Shown here piece after piece: positions 1-7,732 of a stretch of DNA of 12,444 nt. The notes under the pieces were generated by a model. It did not search any database. It worked only from the letters and a program-made list of their open reading frames with translations, and had not been told where the DNA came from. Location: NCBI GenBank assembly GCA_008501785.1, contig QQUD01000771.1, positions 1 to 12,444 on the forward strand. Direction: 5' to 3'. A program made the translations under genes and the position numbers. The DNA comes from Chloroflexota bacterium. GTDB taxonomy: Bacteria; Chloroflexota; Anaerolineae; Promineifilales; Promineifilaceae. Position 1 is the first letter of the stretch. The number at the start of each line of letters is the position of its first letter.

Positions 1-104
1 TTTTTAACTGCGCCCCTTCTTTCTTTTAGGGTAGAATATGACCATTGGTGTAAGAATGAAGCTTATTTTTAGCTCAAACCAGCTCCAATCAACTTCATTT
101 CCCA

Positions 105-134
105 TTGCAGTCACAAATAGCATCAATTTAAAAT
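105..134 (+). promoter_or_regulatory. candidate promoter of the hybrid kinase gene, possibly leaderless
   Basis: A -10-like TAAAAT lies at 129-134 (5 of 6 match to TATAAT), with a weak -35-like TTGCAG at 105-110 and an 18-nt spacer. Transcription would start near 140-143, on or next to the ATG at 143. No Shine-Dalgarno sequence is visible before that ATG, and an in-frame TAA at 134-136 excludes an upstream start. Both facts fit a leaderless message. The -35 match is poor and the region is AT-rich, so chance similarity is quite possible. Nothing else recognisable lies in 1-142. Confidence 0.25.
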
Positions 135-142
135 AATTTACT

Positions 143-2278
143 ATGGATGATCAGCCACAAACTCTTCTGGAATACGTTATTGCTGTCAGTCGTTCCATGG
201 CCGAAACACGAAACCTGGATACTTTATTACAGTATGCCATGAAAGAAGTTTTGCAATTAGTTAAGGCCGAACGTGGATATATTGTTTTAATCGATGAATC
301 AGGTGCATTGGATTTCAAAGTAAAATGCCATTTTGAAATTGGGGATGCAGACAATATCAAGGACGAAATAAGCTATTCCATCCTCAATGAAGTAGTCAGT
401 AATCAGAAACCGCTTGTTTTATCGAATGCAATGACTGATTTGCGTTTTTTTACAGCAAAGAGTGTGTTTATTCATCATTTACGTTCGGTGATGTGTGTGC
501 CTTTAGTAACCCAAAATCGGACAATTGGCGCGATTTATGTGGAAAATCGCTCGATAAAAGGGTTGTTTCGTGAACAAGATGTGCGGCCATTAGAATTATT
601 TGCTAATCAAGCGGCCGTTTCTATCGAAAATGCTCGCTTATATACGAATTTGGAATTTCGCGTTGAGGAAAGGACCAGAGAGTTAAAGAAAGCGAATGAG
701 GAATTGGCACATTCAAAGCTCGAGGCGGAAAAAGCGAATAAGGCGAAAAGCACCTTTGTTGCAAATATGAGTCATGAGATTCGTACTCCGCTTAATGCCA
801 TTCTTGGCTTAACCAGCCTGCTGGCAGATACACAACTTAGTGATGAACAGAAAGAATTTGTGAAACTGCTGAGTACAAGCGGAGATGGCTTGTTAACCAT
901 TATCAACGATATTCTTGATTTCTCGAAGATTGAGGCTGGTAAATTGGAGATTGAGGGAGTTCCATTTAACCTGCGTCAATGTGTGGGGGATGCGCTTGAT
1001 TTGGTATCGAAACGGGCGAATGATAAGGGGCTAGAAATCATATCGTTTGTCGATGAACACGTTCCAGAGATGATTGTGGGTGATGTGACTCGCATACGTC
1101 AAATCCTCATAAATTTGCTGAATAATGCAGTTAAGTTTACCGATACCGGCGAGGTGATTGTATCAGTTACCAACAACAGTGAGCCGACAGCAAAGGATAG
1201 TATCCGAATTTCGGTTATCGATACCGGTATTGGTGTTCCTGATGACCGTATCAACAAACTTTTCCTCCCGTTTAGTCAGGTAGATTCATCTACGACCCGC
1301 AAATACGGTGGAACGGGTTTAGGCTTGATTATCAGCAAGCGTCTGGCGGAAGCAATGGGTGGGGAAATGTGGGTAGAGAGTGAAAGTGGGCGTGGCTCTA
1401 CATTTAGCTTTACCTTTGCGGCAAAACGGGTAGTAGGCAAGGATGCGGAGCAAAAGAAGATTGACAAGACTGTATTGGCAGGTAAGCGGATTTTAGCTGT
1501 AGATGATAATGCCGTTAATCGATTGGTGCTTAAACATTATTTGCAATCCTGGCAGTCAATAACTCGAATTGTACCTTCAGGTCAAGGTGCATTAACGTTA
1601 TTGGAAAATGGAGAGATGTTTGATGCGGCCATTGTGGATATGCAAATGCCGGATATGGATGGACAAGAGTTGGCAAAACGCTTTCGAGACATCCCATCAG
1701 CAGCAGCTATGCCGATTTTGCTGTTAACGTCGATGGGAGAAGTAAAGAACAAGGAAACGGCCGTTCTCTTTGACAAATTCCTGCTCAAACCTGTACGGTC
1801 ATCACAGCTGCAAAATGCCCTGGTAGATCTTTTTGCGAATGTGACTAACAATGAGGTGTCCCAACAAACGGCCGTTTCACCATTCAATGCTCAAATGGGG
1901 CAGGAGCATCCCTTGCGGATTCTTTTAGCGGAAGACAATGCTATCAATCAAAAAGTCATTCAGCGGATTTTAGAACGAATGGGGTACGGTACAGATATTG
2001 CGGCCAATGGATTAGAAGCGATTGATGCTTTGCAGCGACAACCCTATGATGTCGTTCTGATGGATGTGCAAATGCCGGAAATGGATGGGGTGACGGCAAC
2101 TATCAAAATTCGCCAGATTTTCCCTCCCGAGCAGCAGCCCCGTATTATTGCGCTGACGGCCAACGCACTCAAAGGAGATCGGGAAGAATATTTAGCGGCA
2201 GGTATGGATGACTATGTAAGTAAGCCCATTCAGTTAGAAAATTTGGTGAATGGATTACGTAAATGTTGGCGTGAATAA
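143..2278 (+). CDS. cytoplasmic GAF hybrid histidine kinase with two receiver domains
   Basis: This is a hybrid sensor kinase of 711 residues with no membrane segment or signal peptide, so it should sense a cytoplasmic cue. Domains in order are: GAF (about 20-170); a charged coiled-coil linker (about 170-205); HisKA with H-box [11 protein letters not shown] and phospho-acceptor His211; HATPase with N-box [10 protein letters not shown]1 box DTGIG (Asp360) and G2 box GTGLGL (390-395); receiver 1 (about 449-565) with Asp454/Asp455, acceptor Asp499 in DMQMPDMDG, and Lys549; receiver 2 (about 589-708) with Glu597/Asp598, acceptor Asp641 in DVQMPEMDG, and Lys694. Both receivers look catalytically complete. 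No HPt or output domain follows. The ATG at 143 is the first start after an in-frame stop and has no visible Shine-Dalgarno. The gene is 26 nt upstream of the Ser/Thr kinase gene and is probably cotranscribed with it. The ligand is unknown. Confidence 0.95.
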   Translation: MDDQPQTLLEYVIAVSRSMAETRNLDTLLQYAMKEVLQLVKAERGYIVLIDESGALDFKVKCHFEIGDADNIKDEISYSILNEVVSNQKPLVLSNAMTDLRFFTAKSVFIHHLRSVMCVPLVTQNRTIGAIYVENRSIKGLFREQDVRPLELFANQAAVSIENARLYTNLEFRVEERTRELKKANEELAHSKLEAEKANKAKSTFVANMSHEIRTPLNAILGLTSLLADTQLSDEQKEFVKLLSTSGDGLLTIINDILDFSKIEAGKLEIEGVPFNLRQCVGDALDLVSKRANDKGLEIISFVDEHVPEMIVGDVTRIRQILINLLNNAVKFTDTGEVIVSVTNNSEPTAKDSIRISVIDTGIGVPDDRINKLFLPFSQVDSSTTRKYGGTGLGLIISKRLAEAMGGEMWVESESGRGSTFSFTFAAKRVVGKDAEQKKIDKTVLAGKRILAVDDNAVNRLVLKHYLQSWQSITRIVPSGQGALTLLENGEMFDAAIVDMQMPDMDGQELAKRFRDIPSAAAMPILLLTSMGEVKNKETAVLFDKFLLKPVRSSQLQNALVDLFANVTNNEVSQQTAVSPFNAQMGQEHPLRILLAEDNAINQKVIQRILERMGYGTDIAANGLEAIDALQRQPYDVVLMDVQMPEMDGVTATIKIRQIFPPEQQPRIIALTANALKGDREEYLAAGMDDYVSKPIQLENLVNGLRKCWRE

Positions 2279-2304
2279 ATACAGTTAGGCGGTAGGTAAA
2301 CACG

Positions 2305-5300
2305 ATGGTTGATTTGATTAACGGCCGTTACCACCTCCACACCCTCCTCGGCGAAGGCGGCATGGGCAAAGTATTCCGAGCCACCGACCGCCTCACCGGA
2401 AACACAGTAGCTCTCAAACAAGTCACCACTCCCGAAATGCTGCACATTTCGATGAATATGACCAGCAATGCCACCGATAGCGCCATGCGGCTGGCGTTGG
2501 CGCACGAATTCCAAACCCTGGCCGGACTGCGCCATCCGTACATCATCAGCGTTCTCGACTATGGCTTTGATGTGGAGAAACGACCTTACTTTACAATGGA
2601 TTACCTTACCCCAGCCCAAAACCTACGGGAAGCAGGTCAAGGTCTTTCAATTGAAGCCAAAATAGACTTGATTCAACAGGTGCTACAAGCGCTTGCTTAT
2701 CTACATCGGCGTGACATTCTACACCGTGACCTGAAACCAGAGAATGTGCTGGTGCAAGATGGGCATGTGCGCGTACTCGACTTTGGATTGGCCGCTACTG
2801 GGGGTAAGGGGGGCAGGTCTGTCGGTACATACCTTTATATGGCACCAGAGCTTTATGATGACGCACCTTTTTCAGCAGCAGCAGATTTGTATGCTGTTGG
2901 TGTCATTGCCTTTCAATTGCTTGCGGGTAATCATCCATTTGCACCAGTTGATCATGAATTTATTTTGCGAGTGATCGATAACAAACCTGATTTCAGTTGG
3001 CTAACAGATTATTCAGGATTGGCAGCTGTGATTGGCCGTTTGTTGGCAAAAGATCCCCGCGATAGGTACAAAAGCGCAAGTGAAGCACTCGCTGACTTCG
3101 CAGCGGCGGTGGGGCAAGCGCTTCCTCCTGAGACGACGGCCATTCGTGAAAGCTATCTGCAAGCTGCCAAATTTGTGGGGCGCGAAGCTGAAATGGTGCA
3201 GCTAAAAGATGCGATGTTGAGGGCGGAAATGAGCTTTGGTTCTGCCTGGCTGATTGGTGGTGAGAGCGGCGTGGGTAAAACTCGTTTTATTAATGAGCTG
3301 CGCACAAAGGCATTAGTTGATGGATTTGTGGTGCTGCGTGGGCAGGGAATACAAGATGGTGGCAGGTTACCCTATCAGCTATGGTCTGCTCCATTGCGCC
3401 ATTTGCTGTTGGCGTTGCCAGACGTGCCCGATCTGATTGCGTCTGTTTTGTTGCCGCTTGTACCAGACATCCCAGATTTGTTAGGACGTGACATTCCTTT
3501 GGCACCACCGTTAGCGGATGAACCCGCCCAAATTCGCCTTTTTTCAGCTATTGCACAACTGTTTGAATTGGTGAAACGGCCGTTACTGCTCATCCTTGAA
3601 GACCTCCATTGGGCAGAAGCCAGCCTTGCACCAATTCCGTATCTACTCCACCAAATAAACCAACAACCTCTGCTGCTGATTGGTACTTATCGGGATGACG
3701 AACGACCAGAACTAACACGAACACTATCCGAAATGCAAACCCTACACCTTAATCGCTTAACGGCTGATGACATGGTTGAATTGAGCACCGGCATGCTCGG
3801 CGAGATCGGGCAGCGACCCGATATTTTGCAACTGCTGCAGCGAGAGACCGAAGGAAATGCCTTTTTTGTTGTTGAGGTTGTGCGGGCATTGGCTGAGGAT
3901 ATCGGCCGTTTAAGCCAGATTGGGCAAATGTCGTTACCTGAAACCCTCTTGCCCGATGGCATTCAGTCCATTGTTGAACGGCGTCTGGACACTGTTCTTG
4001 GGGCAGATCAAAAGTTGTTGCAGTTAGCGGCTGTTGCCGGACGAACGTTGGACCTCGATGTGATGCAACAACTCAATGATAATATTTTGCCTGATCGTTG
4101 GTTGTCCACCTGCATGGATGCCTATGTGTTAGAAATTGAAGATGATATCTGGCAGTTTAGACATGCAAAGATTCGTGATGGGCTGCTGGCAACTATATCT
4201 GCTGAAAAATTGCAGGCGCATCACCAACGGGTGGCTCAAGCAATTGAGCAGGTCTATCCAAACGATCCACAACATGCTGCCCAATTAATGTACCATTGGC
4301 GGCAAGCTAAAAACCAGGAGAAGGTGCGCACCTTCGCGTATCAGGCTGGTATCTACGCTGCCAGCCAATATGCCAATGAAGATGCACTCATTTGTTTGAC
4401 AATCACATTTGAATTAACGGATGCAGCAGAATTGGAACAACGTTATGATGCATTGTTGACGCGTGAAAAAACTTTTGCGCTTATGGGGCGTTCTGAGGCA
4501 CAAAAAGCAGACTTAGAGATGCTGGCGGACCTGGCTCAGAAAATTGGGCAGCCTGAACAGCAAGCAGAGGTTGCGCTGCGGCAGGCAAACTATGCTATTA
4601 CGATTAGCGATTTTCCGGCTGCAATTGCGTATACACAAACGGCCGTTTCCCAAGCACATCTGGCCAATAATAAATTATTGTTGACAAGGGCGCATCGCCA
4701 CCATGGCCGAACCTTAGCTGCACAGGGCAATTATGAAGCGGCTGTGGGGGCTTTTGAACATGCGTTGATACTGGCACAGCAAATTGAAAACGGTCGAGAG
4801 ATAGCCAGATTGCTGGCACAATTAGGTGGCATTGCGGATAGACGGGGACAATTTGAACAAGCAGCAGATTACTTTAAACAAAGCCTGGTCATTCATCAAG
4901 AGTTAGAGAATGTACAAGGTGAAGCGACTGCTCTCTGGTCTTTGGGACAAACGGCCGTAAATCTGACTTCTTTTCAAGAAGCACATACCTATTTGGAACA
5001 AAGTTTAGAAATTTTCCAGACGATTGGTGACAAGCAAGGGGAAAGTAAAACACGCAATAGCTTGGCGATTCTTTATTCAGACATGGGCAAACCGAGCGAA
5101 GAAAAAAAACATCTTGAGCAAGCCCTTGAAATTGAGCAAAGCATTGGTAGTAAAGCAGGTATTGGCAAGATGCTCAATAATCTGGGAACGCATGCCTATG
5201 GGCAAAAGCAGTATGATGAGGCTTATGGTTATTTTGAGCAACAAATAAAAATTGCTGAAGAGACGGGTGATAAATTAGGACAGACAATCGGGTTCATGAA

Positions 5301-6084
5301 CATCGGAAGTACCTTCCTGGATCGCAAAGGGGCTTATCATCAGGCAATGCGTCATTTAGAAAGGAGTCTTTCCCTTGCACAAGAACTAGAATCAAAAGAT
5401 TTAGAAGCCGGTATTTTAATGCACTTGGGGGGGCTTTTCAATCGACTTGGGCAATATAACGTAGCCAAGCCTTATTTGGAAAAGGCTTTGACCATTCATC
5501 AACAAATTGGCAGGCGCTGGTGGGAAGGGTGGACACTAGTTTACCTGGGGAATTGGTTTGTTGCACAGCAACAGTATAAACAATCCAAGAAATTGCTTGA
5601 AGCGACGTTAGCTCTCAACAAAGAGCTAAATTATCAAGAACGGGTTGGGACAGTTCTGAATATATTGGCCTGGGTTGCCTATCAGTTGGGTGATTATAAG
5701 CAGATGCTGGCACATTATGAGGCCGCGTTGGCCAGCTTGCGAGATACAACTGAACTTCATGAAACGGCCGTTAGCCAGGCCGGAATTACTTTGTCACGGT
5801 TTTTAATAGATGGCACTTTTTCCGAAGAGTTCCTCATGCTTACCTTGGCATATTTAGAAAACAATCCAACACTAATGGAGTCTGAAACGCCATTTCGGGC
5901 CTATTTGATTTGCTACAGGCTTTTGCAGGCATCAAATGATGAACGTGCCGCACCGTTGCTCACGATTGCTTATCATCGGCTGCAAGCGTTTGCTGAGAAT
6001 ATTGAGGATGCTGCTTGGCGACAATCTTTTTTAGAAAGTGTACCGGAGCAATGGGAAATTGGTCGGCTTTTCAAGAGTTTGTAG
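2305..6084 (+). CDS. Ser/Thr protein kinase - AAA/STAND-like NTPase - TPR protein
   Basis: This is a 1259-residue soluble multidomain kinase. The N-terminal Hanks-type kinase domain (about 9-265) has glycine loop GEGGMGKV (16-23), Lys38 in ALKQ, catalytic HRDLKPEN with Asp142, DFG Asp159 and a MAPE motif, so it should be active. An AAA_16-type NTPase begins at FVGRE (290-294), with Walker A GESGVGKT (319-326) and Walker B LLLILED ending at Asp433. A helical region follows, then about ten TPR units of 40 residues (about 753-1146) and a helical C-terminus. There is no transmembrane helix, unlike PknB/PASTA kinases. The layout recalls PknK-like and Hstk-like regulators: TPRs probably bind partners and the NTPase may switch the kinase. 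AGG at 2294-2296, 8 nt before the ATG, is a good ribosome binding site. Codons in the kinase N-lobe (about 2320-2560) are more GC-rich than the rest. Substrates are unknown; the neighbouring histidine kinases are plausible partners. Confidence 0.94.
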   Translation: MVDLINGRYHLHTLLGEGGMGKVFRATDRLTGNTVALKQVTTPEMLHISMNMTSNATDSAMRLALAHEFQTLAGLRHPYIISVLDYGFDVEKRPYFTMDYLTPAQNLREAGQGLSIEAKIDLIQQVLQALAYLHRRDILHRDLKPENVLVQDGHVRVLDFGLAATGGKGGRSVGTYLYMAPELYDDAPFSAAADLYAVGVIAFQLLAGNHPFAPVDHEFILRVIDNKPDFSWLTDYSGLAAVIGRLLAKDPRDRYKSASEALADFAAAVGQALPPETTAIRESYLQAAKFVGREAEMVQLKDAMLRAEMSFGSAWLIGGESGVGKTRFINELRTKALVDGFVVLRGQGIQDGGRLPYQLWSAPLRHLLLALPDVPDLIASVLLPLVPDIPDLLGRDIPLAPPLADEPAQIRLFSAIAQLFELVKRPLLLILEDLHWAEASLAPIPYLLHQINQQPLLLIGTYRDDERPELTRTLSEMQTLHLNRLTADDMVELSTGMLGEIGQRPDILQLLQRETEGNAFFVVEVVRALAEDIGRLSQIGQMSLPETLLPDGIQSIVERRLDTVLGADQKLLQLAAVAGRTLDLDVMQQLNDNILPDRWLSTCMDAYVLEIEDDIWQFRHAKIRDGLLATISAEKLQAHHQRVAQAIEQVYPNDPQHAAQLMYHWRQAKNQEKVRTFAYQAGIYAASQYANEDALICLTITFELTDAAELEQRYDALLTREKTFALMGRSEAQKADLEMLADLAQKIGQPEQQAEVALRQANYAITISDFPAAIAYTQTAVSQAHLANNKLLLTRAHRHHGRTLAAQGNYEAAVGAFEHALILAQQIENGREIARLLAQLGGIADRRGQFEQAADYFKQSLVIHQELENVQGEATALWSLGQTAVNLTSFQEAHTYLEQSLEIFQTIGDKQGESKTRNSLAILYSDMGKPSEEKKHLEQALEIEQSIGSKAGIGKMLNNLGTHAYGQKQYDEAYGYFEQQIKIAEETGDKLGQTIGFMNIGSTFLDRKGAYHQAMRHLERSLSLAQELESKDLEAGILMHLGGLFNRLGQYNVAKPYLEKALTIHQQIGRRWWEGWTLVYLGNWFVAQQQYKQSKKLLEATLALNKELNYQERVGTVLNILAWVAYQLGDYKQMLAHYEAALASLRDTTELHETAVSQAGITLSRFLIDGTFSEEFLMLTLAYLENNPTLMESETPFRAYLICYRLLQASNDERAAPLLTIAYHRLQAFAENIEDAAWRQSFLESVPEQWEIGRLFKSL

Positions 6085-6131
6085 GGGCTGGCTTTGCAAG
6101 CCATGAGGTTGTAGTCTGGAAGGGCGGAAAC

Positions 6132-6171
6132 GGGGTTGGCGAGGGTTGGGGCGGTTGTAAAGGGTGGGGGG
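6132..6171 (+). other. G-rich tract in the gap before the second histidine kinase gene
   Basis: Five runs of three or more G occur on the sense strand at 6132-6135, 6143-6145, 6148-6151, 6162-6164 and 6166-6171, with gaps of 7, 2, 10 and 1 nt. The tract could fold into a G-quadruplex in mRNA or in the non-template strand, although the 10-nt loop is longer than the usual 1-7 nt. It lies just after the Ser/Thr kinase stop codon and directly before an intergenic copy of the AACGGCCGTT palindrome (6175-6184). Its composition stands out from the AT-rich sequence that follows. No function is shown. Confidence 0.4.
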
Positions 6172-6192
6172 AGAAACGGCCGTTATCACCAA

Positions 6193-6221
6193 TTGACAAT
6201 CTGTACCAAACCATTAAAAAT
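6193..6221 (+). promoter_or_regulatory. candidate sigma70-type promoter for the second histidine kinase gene
   Basis: A perfect -35 hexamer TTGACA lies at 6193-6198. Seventeen nt later is AAAAAT (6216-6221), a 4 of 6 match to the -10 consensus. The first position is not T, and TAAAAA at 6215 with a 16-nt spacer is an alternative. The predicted start near 6228 leaves about 75 nt of leader before the TTG start at 6303. If real, the second histidine kinase can be transcribed apart from the Ser/Thr kinase. The -35 is convincing and the -10 is weak. Confidence 0.35.
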
Positions 6222-6291
6222 AATCATATAGAGCTTTCTTTAAACCTGAATAACCCGTTTGTGGCAATAGTTGTCGCAGCGCATTTGTATT

Positions 6292-6305
6292 GGAGGGTAT
6301 GATTG
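6292..6305 (+). promoter_or_regulatory. strong ribosome binding site that fixes a TTG start codon
   Basis: GGAGGG at 6292-6297 lies 5 nt before TTG at 6303-6305. An in-frame TGA at 6300-6302 directly precedes the TTG, so the reading frame cannot extend upstream. The nearby ATG at 6299 is in another frame, is only 1 nt from the ribosome binding site, and stops after three codons. The first in-frame ATG is about 40 codons downstream, at the edge of the GAF domain. TTG is therefore the best start. Confidence 0.7.
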
Positions 6306-7670
6306 GCTGAGAAAAAAGATGTAGATACATCGAAAAAGATTGAACCATCATTGCCCTTAGATAAGCTGCGGGGGGAAGCGCTTTTATCGCGATTATTAGC
6401 AATTAGCCGACATTTGGCAGAAATGCGAACACTTTTGCCCTTGTTATCTTTTGTAATTGATGAAGCACTCTCCCTTGTCAAAGCAGAAAGAGGCTATATC
6501 GTTTTGATCAAAGCAGATAACTCCTTTGAAATTTGCATCAAACGTCATTTTGAAGGGGACGTTCAAGTTATCGAAGCAGACCCTATTAGCCATACAGTTC
6601 TCAGTAAAGTTATTCAATCAGGAAAATCTATTGTTATTCGCAAAGCGATAGCTGATCCAGATTTTGCCAATGCCCTCAGCGTGAGAAAAAAGAAGTTACG
6701 GTCAATAATATGTATGCCGCTTATTACAAAAAGCCGCATCATCGGTGCTGTTTATCTTGAGAATCGGGCAAAATCAGACCGATTTTCTGAAGACGACATA
6801 ATACCTTTGGAATTTTTTGGCAATCAGGCTGCTGTCGCAATTGAAAATGCAAACCTGAATGAAAACCTGGAATTGTTGGTGCAAGAGAGAACAAAAGAAT
6901 TGATTCAAGCAAAGGAAGGGCTTGAACGTGTAAATAAGAAATTGGAAACGGTTGTTCAAGAATTGGCAATTTCAAATGAGCAGCTTAAATCGAGTAATTC
7001 TGAATTAGAAGCGTTTGCGCATATGGTGGCACACGATCTGAAAGCGCCTTTGAGCAATATCATTTCCTTTAGTGAAATGGTGATAAATCAATGGGAGCAA
7101 CTCCCCGATCATGAGCGAAAGGAATATTTAGGGTATATTCAAAATGGGGGGCAAAAGTCAATTCGCATTATTGATGAATTATTGTTACTCGCCCACTTAC
7201 GGCGAGAAGACCACATTGATGTCGAATCATTGGATATGGTTTTGATAGTTGATGAAGTACACGCACAATTATTTGACATGATTGCTCGTTATCACGCTGA
7301 GATTAAGATTCCAAATTCCTGGCCTTTGGCATTGGGCCATGCACCTTGGGTTGAAATTATCTGGATCAATTATCTGAGTAATGCGATCAAATATGGTGGC
7401 AATCCGCCCCATATTGAACTTGGAGCTTCTCCATATTCTGATGAGTTTCATTGTTTCTGGGTTAAAGATAATGGCGTTGGATTATCAGAAGAAGAAAAAG
7501 ACAAGCTGTTTACCCCATTTACTCGCCTGCACAAATCGCGTGCAAAAGGGCATGGATTGGGTCTGTCAATCGTGCAGCGTATTGTTGAAAAGCTCGGAGG
7601 CACGGTCGGTGTTGAAAGCCAATCGGGTCAGGGTGCAAAGTTCTTTTTTACGTTACCTGCTGCTAAATAA
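6303..7670 (+). CDS. GAF-domain sensor histidine kinase, phytochrome-like HisKA type
   Basis: This is a 455-residue soluble histidine kinase. It has a Lys-rich tail (1-40), a GAF domain (about 42-185), a coiled coil (about 185-235), HisKA with His244 in HDLKAPLSN, and a HATPase with N-box WINYLSNAIKYGG, G1 DNGVG (Asp389) and G2 GHGLGL (416-421). The HDLKAPL form of the H-box is typical of phytochrome-like kinases and differs from the HEIRTPL form in the hybrid kinase at 143. There is no receiver, so phosphate must pass to another protein. The GAF domain is closely related to that of the kinase at 143: [12 protein letters not shown] is identical, and the RS-x-x-C-x-PL-x-T, ENR and FxNQAAVxIENA segments are shared. 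The gene is 218 nt after the Ser/Thr kinase gene, is read in the same direction, and starts at TTG. It contains no copy of the ACGGCCGT palindrome. It converges with the oxidoreductase gene at 7733. Confidence 0.93.
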   Translation: MAEKKDVDTSKKIEPSLPLDKLRGEALLSRLLAISRHLAEMRTLLPLLSFVIDEALSLVKAERGYIVLIKADNSFEICIKRHFEGDVQVIEADPISHTVLSKVIQSGKSIVIRKAIADPDFANALSVRKKKLRSIICMPLITKSRIIGAVYLENRAKSDRFSEDDIIPLEFFGNQAAVAIENANLNENLELLVQERTKELIQAKEGLERVNKKLETVVQELAISNEQLKSSNSELEAFAHMVAHDLKAPLSNIISFSEMVINQWEQLPDHERKEYLGYIQNGGQKSIRIIDELLLLAHLRREDHIDVESLDMVLIVDEVHAQLFDMIARYHAEIKIPNSWPLALGHAPWVEIIWINYLSNAIKYGGNPPHIELGASPYSDEFHCFWVKDNGVGLSEEEKDKLFTPFTRLHKSRAKGHGLGLSIVQRIVEKLGGTVGVESQSGQGAKFFFTLPAAK

Positions 7671-7732
7671 AGTTGAAAAGAGAATACGATTATTTTATGT
7701 GTGCTTAGCCAGCGTTGCTTCTGTGCAAAAGG

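Noticed and set aside
55..99. Inverted repeat AATGAAG / CTTCATT upstream of the hybrid kinase
   Set aside because: Seven bp with a 31-nt loop in AT-rich DNA is expected by chance, so it is not called as an operator.
2230..2619. 129-residue antisense frame across the start of the Ser/Thr kinase gene
   Set aside because: It is opposite a well-supported kinase domain in a GC-rich patch, which lengthens chance frames; no motif was found.
6015..6302. 95-residue plus-strand frame after the Ser/Thr kinase gene
   Set aside because: It begins inside the kinase gene in another frame, runs through the G-rich gap, has no ribosome binding site and no recognisable domain.
7671..7732. Terminator in the convergent gap
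   Set aside because: Only a 4-bp TTGC/GCAA pairing (7715-7728) and a 7-bp pairing with a long loop (7679-7685 with 7742-7748) were found, with no U-run. Too weak to call.
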